DNA of 64,000 bases from Deroplatys truncata (Eukaryota > Arthropoda > Insecta > Mantodea > Mantidae). The notes below the pieces were generated by a model, which saw only the letters and a program-made list of their open reading frames with translations, was not told the DNA's origin and did not search any database. The translations under genes and the position numbers were made by a program. Each line of letters begins with the position of its first letter. Positions within the stretch are counted from its first letter, which is position 1. This document shows positions 22,691-34,179 of this stretch, piece after piece. The stretch is from NCBI GenBank assembly GCA_030765065.1, contig CM060979.1:20799001-20863000 (forward strand). Reading direction: 5' to 3'.

Positions 22691-23684
22691 GGTGGTGTCT
22701 TTTAAGTAATGTGGTTTTTAAGCAAAACTTTATTTGGAACGTTTTCTGACAAGAAGTTAAAACTACTCTTCAAAGTAGAGATCATCAGATTCTATGGTCT
22801 CTAGCCATCTTTCAGCGAGGTTTATTATCCCGCGACGGTACCGATGTCTGATTTTTGATGCGAAGAATTCGGTGAGACCCACTTCCACAGCTTGAATGTT
22901 TTCGAAATTTCTTCCATGCAAGAAATGGGACTATGGGTCGAAAGAAATGGTAATACGAAAGAGCAAGATCAGGGCTGTATGCTAGGTGTGGTAGCAGTTC
23001 CTGAATCTTTGTCATGGTTATGTGCAGTATGGGGTGTTGCATTGTCCTGCTGCAAGAGAACTAAGATCCGTATTGACTGCACGCCCGTTTGGAACAAACT
23101 ACCAGTGAATCGCTCCTTCAGAATTCCACTAGACACACAGCGTTGCTTTGGGGCTGAAATGATTTTTTTTAACGATGACTTTCGCCGGTTGACGGGGACT
23201 GAGCCACTGTTTCGAGCCGTCAGGGTTGCGATAATAGACCCATGTCACATGTGACAATTCTCCTGATAAATCTATCATCCATGGGATTACCGATACACTG
23301 ACAATAGATACGTCGAGTCTGTTGAGGTGTCAATTAATGAGGTACAGATCTACAGCTTCTGTTTGATTTTCAAAGTTTCTTAATCGGCGATGTATGATAG
23401 TTTTTGATGGACTAAGAATACTTTCTTGAGGACTTTCTTCCAAAACTCTGCTTGTATTCTCAATATCCCATAATATAGGCCTTCCAGAACGTGGTAAATC
23501 TTTAGTGTTTTAATCTCAAACTTCGTAAACTTCCATTTTGTGAACGTGTATTAACAACTGACGACTGACACATTGTCGCAATACTAGCCATGGCATCCTA
23601 TAAGTAGCTTTGGTGAACCATCGAAAACCAATTCTATCTTATGAAACACCAAACTTAAAAACCGACATTACTTATGACACAACC
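22691..23684 (-). mobile_element. Mariner-family transposon, internally deleted
   Basis: A 994-bp element between TA dinucleotides (22689-22690, 23685-23686). Inverted ends read GGTGGTGTCTTTTAAGTAAT and, reversed, GGTTGTGTCATAAGTAATGT. The minus strand carries a decayed transposase. Near 22812-23042 are TKIQELLPHLAYSPDLALS-YYHFF, matching the mariner YSPDLAPSDY block, and further on a degenerate C-terminal tail. A plus-strand open frame of 120 codons at 22892-23254 is only its antisense shadow. Confidence 0.85.
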
Positions 23685-23689
23685 TAATA

Positions 23690-24498
23690 TATCTGCGAAA
23701 AAACGTAGAAGTGAGATTTAACTGTAGTTTGTACTTAATTTTGATTCAAACAACCGATAATTATTTTAAATGTTCAGTATAGATGTAAATATATAATTGT
23801 AATAATGAGTCAAGTGTGCTTTATTTCAAAGGCTAGTCTAACAGGATAGGGAGGCTATTTTCAATTAACTGACTCGACCTATTCGTATTCCCGAATTCGG
23901 ACTCGAGAAATATGGTCACCGTAGCCATAGGGCACGGCCTCCTTAAACAGTGTAAGATGCTGTCACATTCACTTCTTGGGTTCTTGCACCGCATTTCTGT
24001 CTTCGTTTACATTCGAGCACAGATGGCAAGCGACTGAACACTTCAGTTTTCGGAAGCAAGCGGCAGTTTCCAGCAGAAAAGCCGGTATGTAATAGTGCAT
24101 TACGGGCTGAAAGCGATAGTTATAAAAGAAAGCAGAAGTAATCAGCGAAAGTAATAAAACATAAATACAAGGAGAAAACTGTTGGAACCAACGAGAAAGT
24201 GACTAGCTCCAACTTTCACTGCGATACTTCGTACCCTCCTCCGCCTCCTACCGCAGCTAACTGCCGAGAAAGGAAAATACTTCTCACCGTATTCAAGTAG
24301 CCCACATCATCGCTATCTGCACCTATGCGTCCTTCTGCAGAAGAGGAACATAGATGATGGGCATTGCGAGTATAAGAATTTGCTATTTCCTGTAATATTG
24401 GGCATCAACGGAAATTATTTCTGCGGAAGTAATGACTTAGTTGACAAAACAGTAATTTGTTTTTTGTTTTGAACAATTCCATGGAAGCATGTGTACTT
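23690..24498. other. LSM11 intron, no gene seen
   Basis: Nothing assigned. The GC-richer patch at 24180-24350 has no open frame of note. Confidence 0.3.
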
Positions 24499-24500
24499 CG

Positions 24501-24872
24501 ACTGCTTACCTATATAGTAAGTGAGAAAGAATTGCATTGCACCCAAAACTTCGATATTGAGATTTCGCCCAAAATCTTTTGAGGCTCCCTGAATGAATAA
24601 GTAAATAAAAACGCAAAATGTTCGTGTGTTAAATACCATTAAATCAGGTTCATCTCTTCCAATGATGTGACGCGAAGATTTTCAAGGAACCCCCCCACAC
24701 ACCAAACTAGTCTTTACATATAAAATCTTGGTTATCTTAAAACTGGCTCTAAAATTTTGATGAAAATACCATATGTACAACTTGAATTTCTGCAAAAAGC
24801 GTGTGAACTCTTCATTGTGAATGACTTTTGTATAATCGGTAATTGATGCTTGGATTTGTTTAGTAAAAACAC
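24501..24872 (+). repeat. Family A fragment
   Basis: From TATATAGTAAGTGAGAAAGA through GATGTGACGCGAAGATTTTC. It is truncated in the middle and abuts an inverted copy. Confidence 0.75.
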
Positions 24873-24875
24873 CAA

Positions 24876-25630
24876 ATGTGTTGCTTTCACGTGAATTTCT
24901 CTACTCACTCTTGTACAAACCATTCTTACAAAACTTGTTTTTTCCATCTACTTCTTGTTGATCGAAATAAACGTTCAACACACATTTACACGTTTCGTTG
25001 TAGGTATAAGAATACAGTAGGCTAAAGCGAGTCAGATTTTTAACAAAACGAATGGGCATGTGATGGCTTTGGAATTCCATTCTCTTTGCATGGAATAGCA
25101 ACTTAAAACTAATAGCGACTTATGTTTTGAAAAACTTATAAGTATTTGAAAATTCAAACCAATAACAAATAATATCTCGGAAATGGCTAACGGCACAAAT
25201 ATTTTTATCTATCTTTAATTGTGTGTGCAGTAAGATTTTGTCTATCTCTTACGGTTTACCAGTTATACAAGATCATTCAGAATGAAGAGATCTTCACAGG
25301 CTATTCGCAGAAAATTCAAGATATACATTATATTTTCCATGCAAATATCTTAAACAAGTGGTATTTTAATAAAACTCGTAAGGGCCATTATTCAGAAAAT
25401 AATAAATAATGGGAATTTTGCCATGAAAAGGGTAGTTGGGGCGGGGGATTTTCTTGAAAATCTTGTGTCGCATCTTTGGAAGATACTGAACATAAATATC
25501 AGGTTTGGTATTTATCGGATTCCTCGTTCCTGAGTTATTTTGTTCACACTCAAGGGCCTTTTTCTAAAATGCTTTATTTTGGGGCCTCAAAACATGTATT
25601 TCCGGTGTAAGTATGTAGGAGAGAGAGTAA
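24876..25630 (-). repeat. Family A copy
   Basis: Hairpin side ATGTGTTGCTTTCACGTGAA, full interior, then the other end reduced to GTAAGTATGTAGGAGAGAGA followed by GTAAAAA. The CA tract is missing. Confidence 0.83.
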
Positions 25631-25639
25631 AAATAACAA

Positions 25640-26030
25640 GTTGTGTTTACAAAAGAGCGAATTTTCGCGTGTTGAGCGAGGATATCGCAAGAGGGATGCT
25701 AGTGGTGCAATGGAACTGTGCGCCACATAGTACAAGTGCAGGCAGCAAGGTGAATGACCAGCACAGTGTTCTGCGAGTTGAGCCCACGCGACTCACTCGC
25801 TTGCCCGGCCTGCTGAGGTGAATGACCATTGCAATGACCGGCCCTGGTGGAAATGTGCACTCCATTGCCGATATCTCTCGTACCAATGTTTATCTTATTG
25901 CGGCTCCATTTAATGTGTTTACGGTGCCAACTGAAGATGTTTGTGGAATTTCCCTCTCGACCGCAATGTACTGCGAAAATCCAGAGGGAAGCAAATTGCG
26001 CCTAAACCGCTCATAACGAAAATGAGATCT
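25640..26030. other. GC-richer unassigned segment
   Basis: Sits between two family A copies and reads open on both strands over 25540-26016 without a recognised domain. Compositionally unlike the surrounding AT-rich intron. It could be captured sequence or an unrecognised TE fragment. Confidence 0.3.
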
Positions 26031-26788
26031 TGAAACTAAAAATTCTGTGTTACATTCACATGACTTTCTCTACCCTCTATTAACGGATGTAAAACCTACT
26101 CTTACAAAATATTATTTTTCTATCTACTTCATTTAATCCTTTGCAGAAGTGGCTATATTACACATTTCGTTATAGATACAGAGAGAATGGCGACAGTCAA
26201 ATGTTTAAGAACTGGACTCTATACACGGGCATACTGTTTCCATGCAACCGCAAGAAACAACTGAATGTCGACAGTACTTTAAAAGAATGGCAAAGAATTG
26301 AACAATTCAAACTATTAATAACGGATGTCTCGGAAATGGCTAATTCCCCCACAAAAAGTATTTGAAAATAAATTGTGTGGTACGTTTTCGTCTATTGCTT
26401 AACTTTTACCAGTTAAACAAGATTATACAATTCCTTCCGGATGAAGGCTACTCCTAGAAAATTCAAGATATACATTTTATTTGGCATGTAAATAATTTTA
26501 ATGTATGTGATTTTAATTAAATTGTTAGAGGTATTTTTAAAGATTCCCCATGTAAAAAGTAGTTTGGGTTGGGGATCTCTTTTTAAGATCTTTGTGTCGC
26601 ATTTCTGGAAGATACTAAACTTAAATACCAAGTATGGTATTTATTAGCATTTCGTTTTTGATTTATGCTGTTCACAAATACATACAGGACATTTTTTTAA
26701 AAATGCCTATTGTGGGGGGATTCAGGGGGACGGTATTACCGGTGAAATTTCGACATCGAATTTTTAGGACATTACTTCCTCTGCTCTA

Positions 26789-28439
26789 AAGCTCCCTGTA
26801 CACGATCAAATTCAATACTTTACAAGACTTTTCAAGAGTTGTCACAACTTCACAACTTTTCTTGTCAAATTGCTTCCAATACTTTGAAAGTCTTGAAAGC
26901 AAATAAGACATGCTCTAAACGATCAAAGATTTGACAATGTTTTGATGGCTTTGCCAATGAAAATTTACAGTGCGTCCGGAAATCTGCAACATGGCTACCC
27001 GGCCAAGGTATGTCGTATGCAAAGTGATTAGGTTATACATAAGCTGGCCAGGTCTGTACGTCGAGGGCTCCGTGGATTACCACAACAAGATGAAGCAGAT
27101 GAAGAAATAATTGCCAGGCAGATTTCCGAACTAAGTATACATTAATGCAATGTTATATAGTGTGGTTAACCTATCGGTTGGTGTTATTTCCATTGTATTC
27201 AATAATTGTAATGTGATTTCATTGGATATAATACGTGAAAGTGCTACATAATATTAGTTAGTATTCGCGTTATGACTTTTAAGGTTAAAGCGACAATAAT
27301 ACATTAATAAAACAATTTGATGTGTTACACTCACATGACTTTCTCTACTCTTGTACAAACTATTTATACAAATGCTTATTCTCCATCTACTTCATGTTAA
27401 TGGAGATAAACATTTGCAGACTCCTTTTTATTGCTAATTTTCTTGTAGATGTAAGGGAATATATATTTACAAGGGCAATGTAGAAAAACAGTAGTCTTTA
27501 AGCACACACATATCTCTTAATAGCTGGTTGCTAGGTGCAGCACCATTCCCTTTGCCACAGATTATAACTCTTTGCATATCCAAGACAAAAAAATGAATAA
27601 CGAATTCCCATTTGAGAAAATAAGTACTGAAAAATTTTAAGGGCATAACAAGCAATATCTCGAAAATGGTTCACTCAACAACAAAAAATGTATATGACAT
27701 AAATTGTGTATTTTAATGCGATCTACATTTTTTGTGTAGTAAAATTTTGTCTATCTCTTATGGTTTACCAGTTATGCAAAAGTCGTTCACAATGAAGAAT
27801 ACTTTTGGAGACATTCCCAGAAAATTCAAGATATACATTTTATTTGTCATGAAAATATCTTAAACCTATTATATTTTAATCAAAATCGTTAGAGCCATTT
27901 TTGAGAAAATTAAACTTTCCGAAAAATCTTCCATGTAAAGGGTAATCTGGGGTGGGGGATTTTTCTTGAAAACCTTCGTGTCGCATCTCTGGAAGATACT
28001 GAACCTAAATACCAAGTTTGGTGTTTATCCGACTGTTCGTTTCTGAGTTATGCTGTTCACAGACACACACACACGGACATGTTTCCAAAAATGGTTTTTT
28101 TGGGGATTCAGTGGGTCTCAAAACATATATTTCCGGTGAAATCTCGGTATCGAATTTTTGGGTGGAATACAATACTTTCTCTACTTACTATACGTAGTAG
28201 AGAAAGTAAAAATATTAGTAAAGTAAAATATTTCATTGCAAATTGTTATACCGTGGCGCAAATGGTAAATTGCTTTGCGAGTGATAAATTATCAATGTGT
28301 TCTGAAGCCTTTCAGTTTGGCAAAGAGACAACTTGTAAATACACATTTATGACATTGTCAAGTCTTGTCCAATCTTGTCACATATTGAAAACTGAACTCT
28401 TGAACTGAAAAAAGACGTTTGATCGTATACAATCAGCTT
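26789..28439. mobile_element. Non-autonomous DNA transposon with a nested family A copy
   Basis: Inverted ends AAGCTCCCTGTACACGATCA and, reversed, AAGCTGATTGTATACGATCA, with TA on each outer side. It lies inside the family A copy described at 26043-28461. Without the nested family A copy (27317-28208) it would be about 0.75 kb. Inside, ATGGCTACCCGGCCAAGG begins a short reading (MATRPRYVV) that soon stops. End and target style suggest a TA- or TWA-targeting superfamily (mariner-like or PIF/Harbinger), but I cannot decide. Confidence 0.65.
27317..28208 (-). repeat. Family A copy, full length, nested
   Basis: From TGATGTGTTACACTCACATG to TATACGTAGTAGAGAAAGT. The CA tract is ACAGACACACACACACGG. 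It lies within the element at 26789-28439, itself inside another family A copy, so family A was active at two separate times. Confidence 0.93.
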
Positions 28440-28464
28440 TAGACGTAGAAGAGAAATAATTAAC

Positions 28465-29026
28465 GGAAATGTAGCAGAAACGATTTGTTTAGGTATATTT
28501 GTCAACTGATATATTTGTAGACGTTCGTATGCTTTGTATATAGCAACTTCCAGTCAAGAGAGCAGAATTTAGCTATAAATTTGATCAGTGCACCGAAGTA
28601 AACTTCCAGCTGGAGAATTTATAGATACAGCGGTGAAGAAAGCAGAAACGCGCTGTATAATATTTTATTAATTAACGAGCGATCAAGAAGCAAATTGCGT
28701 TTAGCGGGTTGCTTGATACAAATTGGTGGTTTACGATCAGTGATGCCAATGCTAGGATATTTAACAGCGCGAAGTTTAACCTTGACATTTAGGCATTAGC
28801 AGACTGTTCATACTCGCATTCCCGACTGCCTGTGATGACCTATATTCAACCAGGAAACGCAGATGAAGTGCTTCTACACATTGCAGTACATACATATGCT
28901 GTTTAACTTCTAACAAGCACTAATATAGGCTTCCCTATTTGTGACATTCAACCCTGGAACTGAATTTAGATTGTTGAGATTCAAAGGATTCTCCAGTTGA
29001 AATACTAGCACTAGTTGCCTGCAGTG
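28465..29026. other. LSM11 intron, no gene seen
   Basis: Nothing recognised. Confidence 0.3.
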
Positions 29027-29030
29027 TTAA

Positions 29031-29880
29031 GGGGACAAGGTAGTCTGAACACATGAAAATTGCACCTTAAGTGTGTTAAATTACCACTGCTCTTAAAGTT
29101 CTCATTGGCTTTTCCTGAAATTTTTATGAATTATTCCATAAATCATGACAATTATTTCATTCAGCAGAAAAAAATAATAAAATTTAGTCTTAAAACATGT
29201 GAATTAATGTACCTTTTTCTTTCATACTACTTGCAATACAGAATCACATTTTTGCATGCTTGTTCTTAGTATAATCAGCTATCTCCTGAACCTCAATTAT
29301 TTAGTTATGTACATCAGTTCATTAGAAAGTAAAAAAAGAAAAAATGTGGAAAATTTGTAATGTTGTTCCCTTAATATCACTAATATATATTATAATATTG
29401 TAATTGTGGTTCAGAAAGTTTATCTATATGTTGTATACATGTACTGAAAATTATAGCTCTCTACCTCTCATACTCTCTGAGAAAAAGCCACATAAGTATC
29501 CCAAAAAGTTGTTTTGAGAAAACTGGATTTAAAGGTGATCATTAAAATTCTGAAAAACTTCAGTACATTCCAGGGTCATAATGATCTGCACTTTCATTCC
29601 TGGATTGCTTCAGCTTTTCTGATTGCCTACTCTTGGTCCTGGCCTCTTTTGTTAATTGCGTGAACTGCTCGCTGGGCATGATATTGTCGTTCATTGTTGA
29701 AAGATACAAAAATGTTCTAAAAAGGGCATTGTATGACAGCTTTAAAGGACTGCAAATTAACATTTAAATGTCTTAAATCCCCCAAAGGTGTATACTTTCT
29801 GAAACTGGAAATGATAGAGATTTTATTAGTGCATAAAACAAAAAATGGGATTTTTGACCATTTCAGAGTAACTTGTCCCC
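29031..29880 (-). mobile_element. TTAA-flanked DNA transposon relic, copy 2
   Basis: An 850-bp element between TTAA (29027-29030) and TTAA (29881-29884), in opposite orientation to 15569-16492. Ends are GGGGACAAGGTAGTCTGA and, reversed, GGGGACAAGTTACTCTGA. The minus strand at 29560-29763 is open for 67 codons and ends EKLKQSRNESADHYDPGMY. Copy 1 keeps the equivalent tail, so this is the eroded C terminus of a transposase-like protein. Confidence 0.82.
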
Positions 29881-30085
29881 TTAATTAATTGATATGTCGC
29901 AAATACAGCATTAAAACTTTTCATTAAGAAAGTTGTGGAAATAAAGCACAACATCCACAGCTTCCAAATACAGAAAATTCCCCATTTAAAGCAAACAGCT
30001 ACGCTGTCGTCCATTATACGCTTTGCTTTACTTCGGGCAAACGAGAGCTCGAATTGAACGTAACAAAAATGGTTTTCTAATTTTT

Positions 30086-32265
30086 GCTTTCTCTATTACC
30101 TATAATAAGTAAGAGGAAGTATTGCATTCCACCCAAAGATTCCAAGTCGAGATTTCATCGGAAATACATGTTTTGGGGCCCTGAATTCATAAAAAAGATA
30201 CTTTGATATTTAAGTTCAGCATCTTCCAAGGATGCGGCATGGAAGATTTTTCAAGAAAATTCTCCCACCACAAACTACCCTTTACGTGAAAGATTTCTCG
30301 AAAATTTTAATTTTCTCAAAAATAGCTTTAACGATTCTGAGTCATGTTTAAAATTTTCCACGGAGCGGGATGACTCAGGCTAACGTCTGTGGCCCGCATT
30401 TGGGCGGTCGCGGGTTCAATATCATCCCTTTCACCACTACATCTCATTTCCTTCTTCATCGCCATACCAAGGCATTGGGCTGATCACCCATGCTGGATAT
30501 GCTATGATCCAAAGTTTGCTTGCTCCTCGACAGGTATTGGCTTGTCATTGGGCTGATCACCCATTCTGGATATGCTATGATCCAGAGTTTGCTTGCTCCT
30601 CGACAGACTACTGACACAAGGTATTGTCTTGTCATTGGACTGATCACCCATTCTGGATATGCTATGATCCAGAGTTTGCTTGCTCCTCGACAGACTACTG
30701 ACACAAGGTATTGTCTTGTCATTGGACTGATCACCCATTCTGGATATGCTATGATCCAGAGTTTGCTTGCTCCTCTACAGGCTACTGACACAAGTATTGT
30801 CTTGTCATTGGACTGATCACCCATTCTGGATATGCTATGATCCAGAGTTTGCTTGCTCCTCTACAGGCTACTGACACAAGGCATTGGCTTGTCATTGGGC
30901 TGATCACCCATCCTGGATATGCTATGATCCAGATTTTGCTTGCTCCTCGACAGGTTACTGACACAAAGTATTGGGCTGTTCACCCATCCTGGATATGCTA
31001 TGATCCAGATTTTGCTTGTTCCTCGACAGACTACTGACACAAGGCATTGGCTTGTCATTGGGCTGTTCACCCATCCTGGATATGCAATGATCCAGAGTTT
31101 GCTTGCTCCTCGACAGGCTACTGACACAGGGCATTGGCTTGTCATTGGGCTGATCACCCATCCTGGATATGCTATGATCCGAGTTTGCTTGCTCCTTGAC
31201 AGACTACTGACACAAGGACATTGGCTTGTCATTGGGCTGTTCACCCATCCTGGATATGCTATGATCCAGAGTTTGCTTGCTCCTTGACAGACTACTGACA
31301 CAAGGACCTTGGCTTGTCATTGGGCTGATCACCCATCCTGGATATGCTATGATCCAGATTTTGCTTGCTCCTTGACAGACTACTGACACAAGGACCTTAG
31401 CTTGTCATTGGGCTGATCACCCATCCTGGATATACTATGATCCAGAGTTTGCTTGCTCCTTGACAGGCTACTGACACAAGGACATTGGCTTGTCATTGGG
31501 CTGTTCACCCATCCTGGATATGCTATGATCCAGAGTTTGCTTGCTCCTTGACAGACTACTGACACAAGGACCTTGGCTTGTCATTGGGCTGATCACCCAT
31601 CCTGGATATACTATGATCCAGAGTTTGCTTGCTCCTTGACAGGCTACGGACACAAGGACATTGGCTTGTCAACCCATCCTGGATATGGAATGATCCAGAG
31701 TTTGCTTGCTCCTTGACAGACTACTGACACAAGGACATTGGCTTGTCATTGGGCTGATCACCCATCCTGGATATGCCATGATCCAGAGTTTGCTTGCTCC
31801 TCGAAAGGTTACTGACCCAAGGCATTGGCTTGTCATTGGCCTGATCACCCATCCTGGATATGCTATAATCCAGAGTTTGCTTGCTCCTCGACATGCTAAT
31901 GACCCAAGGCTTGTAAGTCCTTCGGGGGTATAAGTCTTATAAAGAGGAGGGTAATTCGTTAAAGAAGAAGCAGTTTAAGATTTTCCATAAAAAATTGAAA
32001 TGTATTTCTTTAACTTTCTGGGAATAACCTGTGACGTCCTCTTAATTCTGTATGACTTTTGTACAATTGGTAATCTTAAGATCCTTGTTACTGGTTTGAA
32101 TTTTCAAATATTTACTCATTTCTCAACTGTTAATGGTCATCATGCAAAGGGCATGAAATTTCAAAGCCATTCACACGCTCTTTAAAAAAAATCTGACAAT
32201 CGCTTCACCTACGACGAAATGTGTAAGTGTGAATTGAAAGTTTATCTGGATTAACAATAGGTACA
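30086..32265 (+). repeat. Family A copy split by SINE-satellite insertion
   Basis: The left part, 30086-30360 (GCTTTCTCTATTACCTATAA), and the right part, 31973-32265 (from GTTTAAGATTTTCCATAAAA), are consecutive segments of one family A copy. They are separated by the 1612-bp insertion described next. Confidence 0.85.
30361..31972 (+). repeat. SINE carrying an about 87-bp tandem array, with target duplication
   Basis: Flanked by GTTTAAAATTTTCCA (30346-30360) and GTTTAAGATTTTCCA (31973-31987), a 15-bp target-site duplication with one mismatch. It starts with a tRNA-like head (GGATGACTCAGGCTAACG, then GTCGCGGGTTCAATATC), similar to that at 38815-38890. A linker follows, then about 17 tandem copies of an 86-88-bp unit (30473-31905), then a unique tail ending AATTCGTTAAAGAAGAAG. 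Each unit holds the inverted pair CTGGAT/ATCCAG and a CTGATCACCC or CTGTTCACCC variant. Open frames in the array arise from the repetition and do not indicate protein. Confidence 0.88.
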
Positions 32266-32271
32266 CAAAAA

Positions 32272-32905
32272 TCTTGTGTGATACGTTCCTATGATATTTT
32301 TTCTACCCTCTATCTTTATTAGTGGGTATGCAAACTGTTCTTACTAAAGCATATTTTTGCATTTACTACGTTTAATGTAAACAAACCTTTGCAGAAATAG
32401 CTCCATTACACATTTCGTTATAGATACAAAGGGAACAGCGATAGTCAAATGTTTAACAACTGGACGCTATATGCTGGTCTTAAAATTCCATACTGTTTCC
32501 ATGCAATCGCGAGAAACACCTGAAAATCGATGGGACTTAAAAAGACAAGTATCGAACAACTCGAACCTTTAATAACGAATATATCAGAAACGGCCTGTGC
32601 CACAAAAAAAGCTTATTTTAATTAAATTGTGTGTTTTAAAGAGAGCTACATTTTTTTTGTGTAGTACGTTTTCGTCTATCGCTTACTAGTTATACAAGAT
32701 TATACAAAATTCCTTCCGAAAGAAGAACTTTCAAGGCGAAAATAAAAATTTTCGAAAAGTGTTCCATGTAAATGGTAGTTGGGGTTGGGGTATTTTCTTG
32801 AAAATCTTCGTGTCGCATCCTTGGAAGGTACTGAACTCAAATACCAAGTTTGGTACTAATCCTACAATTTGTTTTTGAGTTATGCTGCTCACAGACACAT
32901 GGCAG
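32272..32905 (-). repeat. Family A copy, non-hairpin end missing
   Basis: Older subfamily, from TCTTGTGTGATACGTTCCTA to GAGTTATGCTGCTCACAGAC. It is cut exactly at the microsatellite position. Confidence 0.83.
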
Positions 32906-33175
32906 GCACTTGAAAGAACCAATCCCTAAGTACACAAAAATAAACGAGAATTGCAGTAGTGTTACGGCAATTAAAGTAGACGTCCGCGCCATGTACAGAC
33001 CTGCAGAACGACCTCTGTGTATTACTGAAAGAGATTGTATATGGTCAGCATTCCGAGACCACCTCCCCGGTGTCCGTGACCAGGAGCCGCTACTACTTGG
33101 TCCCATGCCCAGCTACAGACGTCTCGTGACAAGTTGCCATTCTGTATTCAGCCATTATGGGAAACTAAGAAATTT
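32906..33175 (+). other. Unassigned coding-like segment between family A copies
   Basis: A plus-strand frame (open 32850-33224) reads VDVRAMYRPAERPLC, CIWSAFRDHLPGVRDQEPLL and GPMPSYRRLVTSC. Composition is richer in G and C than its neighbours. No family recognised, no splice sites convincing. It occupies the place where the missing end of the copy at 32272-32905 should be, so it is an insertion or a replacement. Confidence 0.3.
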
Positions 33176-33178
33176 GTT

Positions 33179-34175
33179 TCTGATGTTACATTCACATTCC
33201 TCTTGTACAAAAACTTATTGTTAATATAAATAAACTTTCATTAGACATTTCTTGTAAGTTGAAGAAGAATAGTATACGCTAAAGCGAGTCAGACTTTTAT
33301 AAAAGGGGATCGCTATGTAATGCTTTGAAATTACATGCTCTTGTATGGCCCTAAAAAAATGTATGTATTTGGAAATTCAAACCAATAACAAAGAATATCT
33401 CGGAAACAGACAAGGCCACAAAAACTTGTATTTGACACAAATTGTGTGCTTTAACGAGATCATTTCTTGTGTAGTAAGGCTTTGTGTATTTCTTATACGA
33501 AAGCCATTCAGAATGAAGAGCACCTCATGCTATTAGCAGAAAATTCAAGATATGCATTTTGTCAACATATGGTGGTATTTTAATCAAAATTGTCGTCCTC
33601 CGTGGTTACCATGCTAGCCTCTAGTTCCCGAGGTCGCGGGTTCAAACCCAGCGTAGGGGGATGGATGTTTTCGGGCGTAAAAATCCTTAGCATGGTTCCT
33701 TTGGAAGAGAAGTAAAGCCGGTGGTCCCGTGTCGTAGATTTACGGCACGTAAAAGAACCTCAAGCCTGGTAAAGAGGCCTCTGAGCGAAATTACAGGTAT
33801 TTCACACCCAGTATAGGGTGGGACGCTAAGGACCATAGCAGTTAAAGAGCGTCCATAAACAAAACTCAATTTTTTTAATCAAAATCATTAAGAGCCATTC
33901 TTGAGAAAATTAAAAATGACGAAATATTTTCTGTGTAAAGGATAGTTTGAGGTCGTCGTATCCTTGGAAGATGCTGCACTTTAAGTACCAAGTTTGGTTT
34001 TTAACAGAATTTTCGGTTTTCTTTTTACTTTTTTTAATTATCTGTTCACGCCGGATCTTTTCCCACACATGTTTCTTTTTTGTTCAGAGAATCTCAAAAG
34101 TGTATTTCGTGAAATGTTGGTGTAGAATTTTTGGGTGGAATGCAATACTTCCTCTATAGGTACAAGAGAGAAAGT
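33179..34175 (-). repeat. Family A copy interrupted by SINE S1
   Basis: The parts 33179-33592 and 33881-34175 are continuous in family A order. The hairpin side is TCTGATGTTACATTCACATT; the other end is ATAGGTACAAGAGAGAAAGT. Confidence 0.83.
33595..33880 (+). repeat. tRNA-derived SINE (family S1), with target duplication
   Basis: Head TCCTCCGTGGTTACCATGCT, a B box in CGCGGGTTCAAACCC, body with CCGTGTCGTAGATTTACGGC, tail GTCCATAAACAAAACTC plus a T run. The sequence TTTTAATCAAAAT occurs on both sides as the target-site duplication within family A. Confidence 0.9.
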
Positions 34176-34179
34176 GAAA

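Larger units (their letters stand above)
26043..28461 (-). repeat. Family A copy split by a nested element
   Basis: The older subfamily, with ACTTTCTCTACCCTCTATTA near the hairpin side. It runs 26043-26786 and stops inside its non-hairpin end (TTACTTCCTCTGC). The missing last 20 bases reappear at 28442-28461 as GACGTAGAAGAGAAATAA, beyond the element at 26789-28439. This proves that element inserted into a pre-existing family A copy. Confidence 0.8.

Noticed and set aside
22892-23254. 120-codon plus-strand open frame
   Set aside because: Antisense of the mariner transposase relic on the minus strand.
30473-31905. CRISPR-like regular spacing
   Set aside because: Units are contiguous with no unique spacers, the context is animal, and no cas genes exist.
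30473-31905. Hammerhead ribozyme in the array unit
   Set aside because: The CTGATCACCC block looks superficially similar to CUGAUGA, but no complete core (CUGAUGA plus GAAA) is present on either strand.
30456-31933. Long open frames on both strands with repeated motifs
   Set aside because: They come from the 86-88-bp tandem array; frames shift between units and both strands are equally open, so this is satellite, not a repeat protein.
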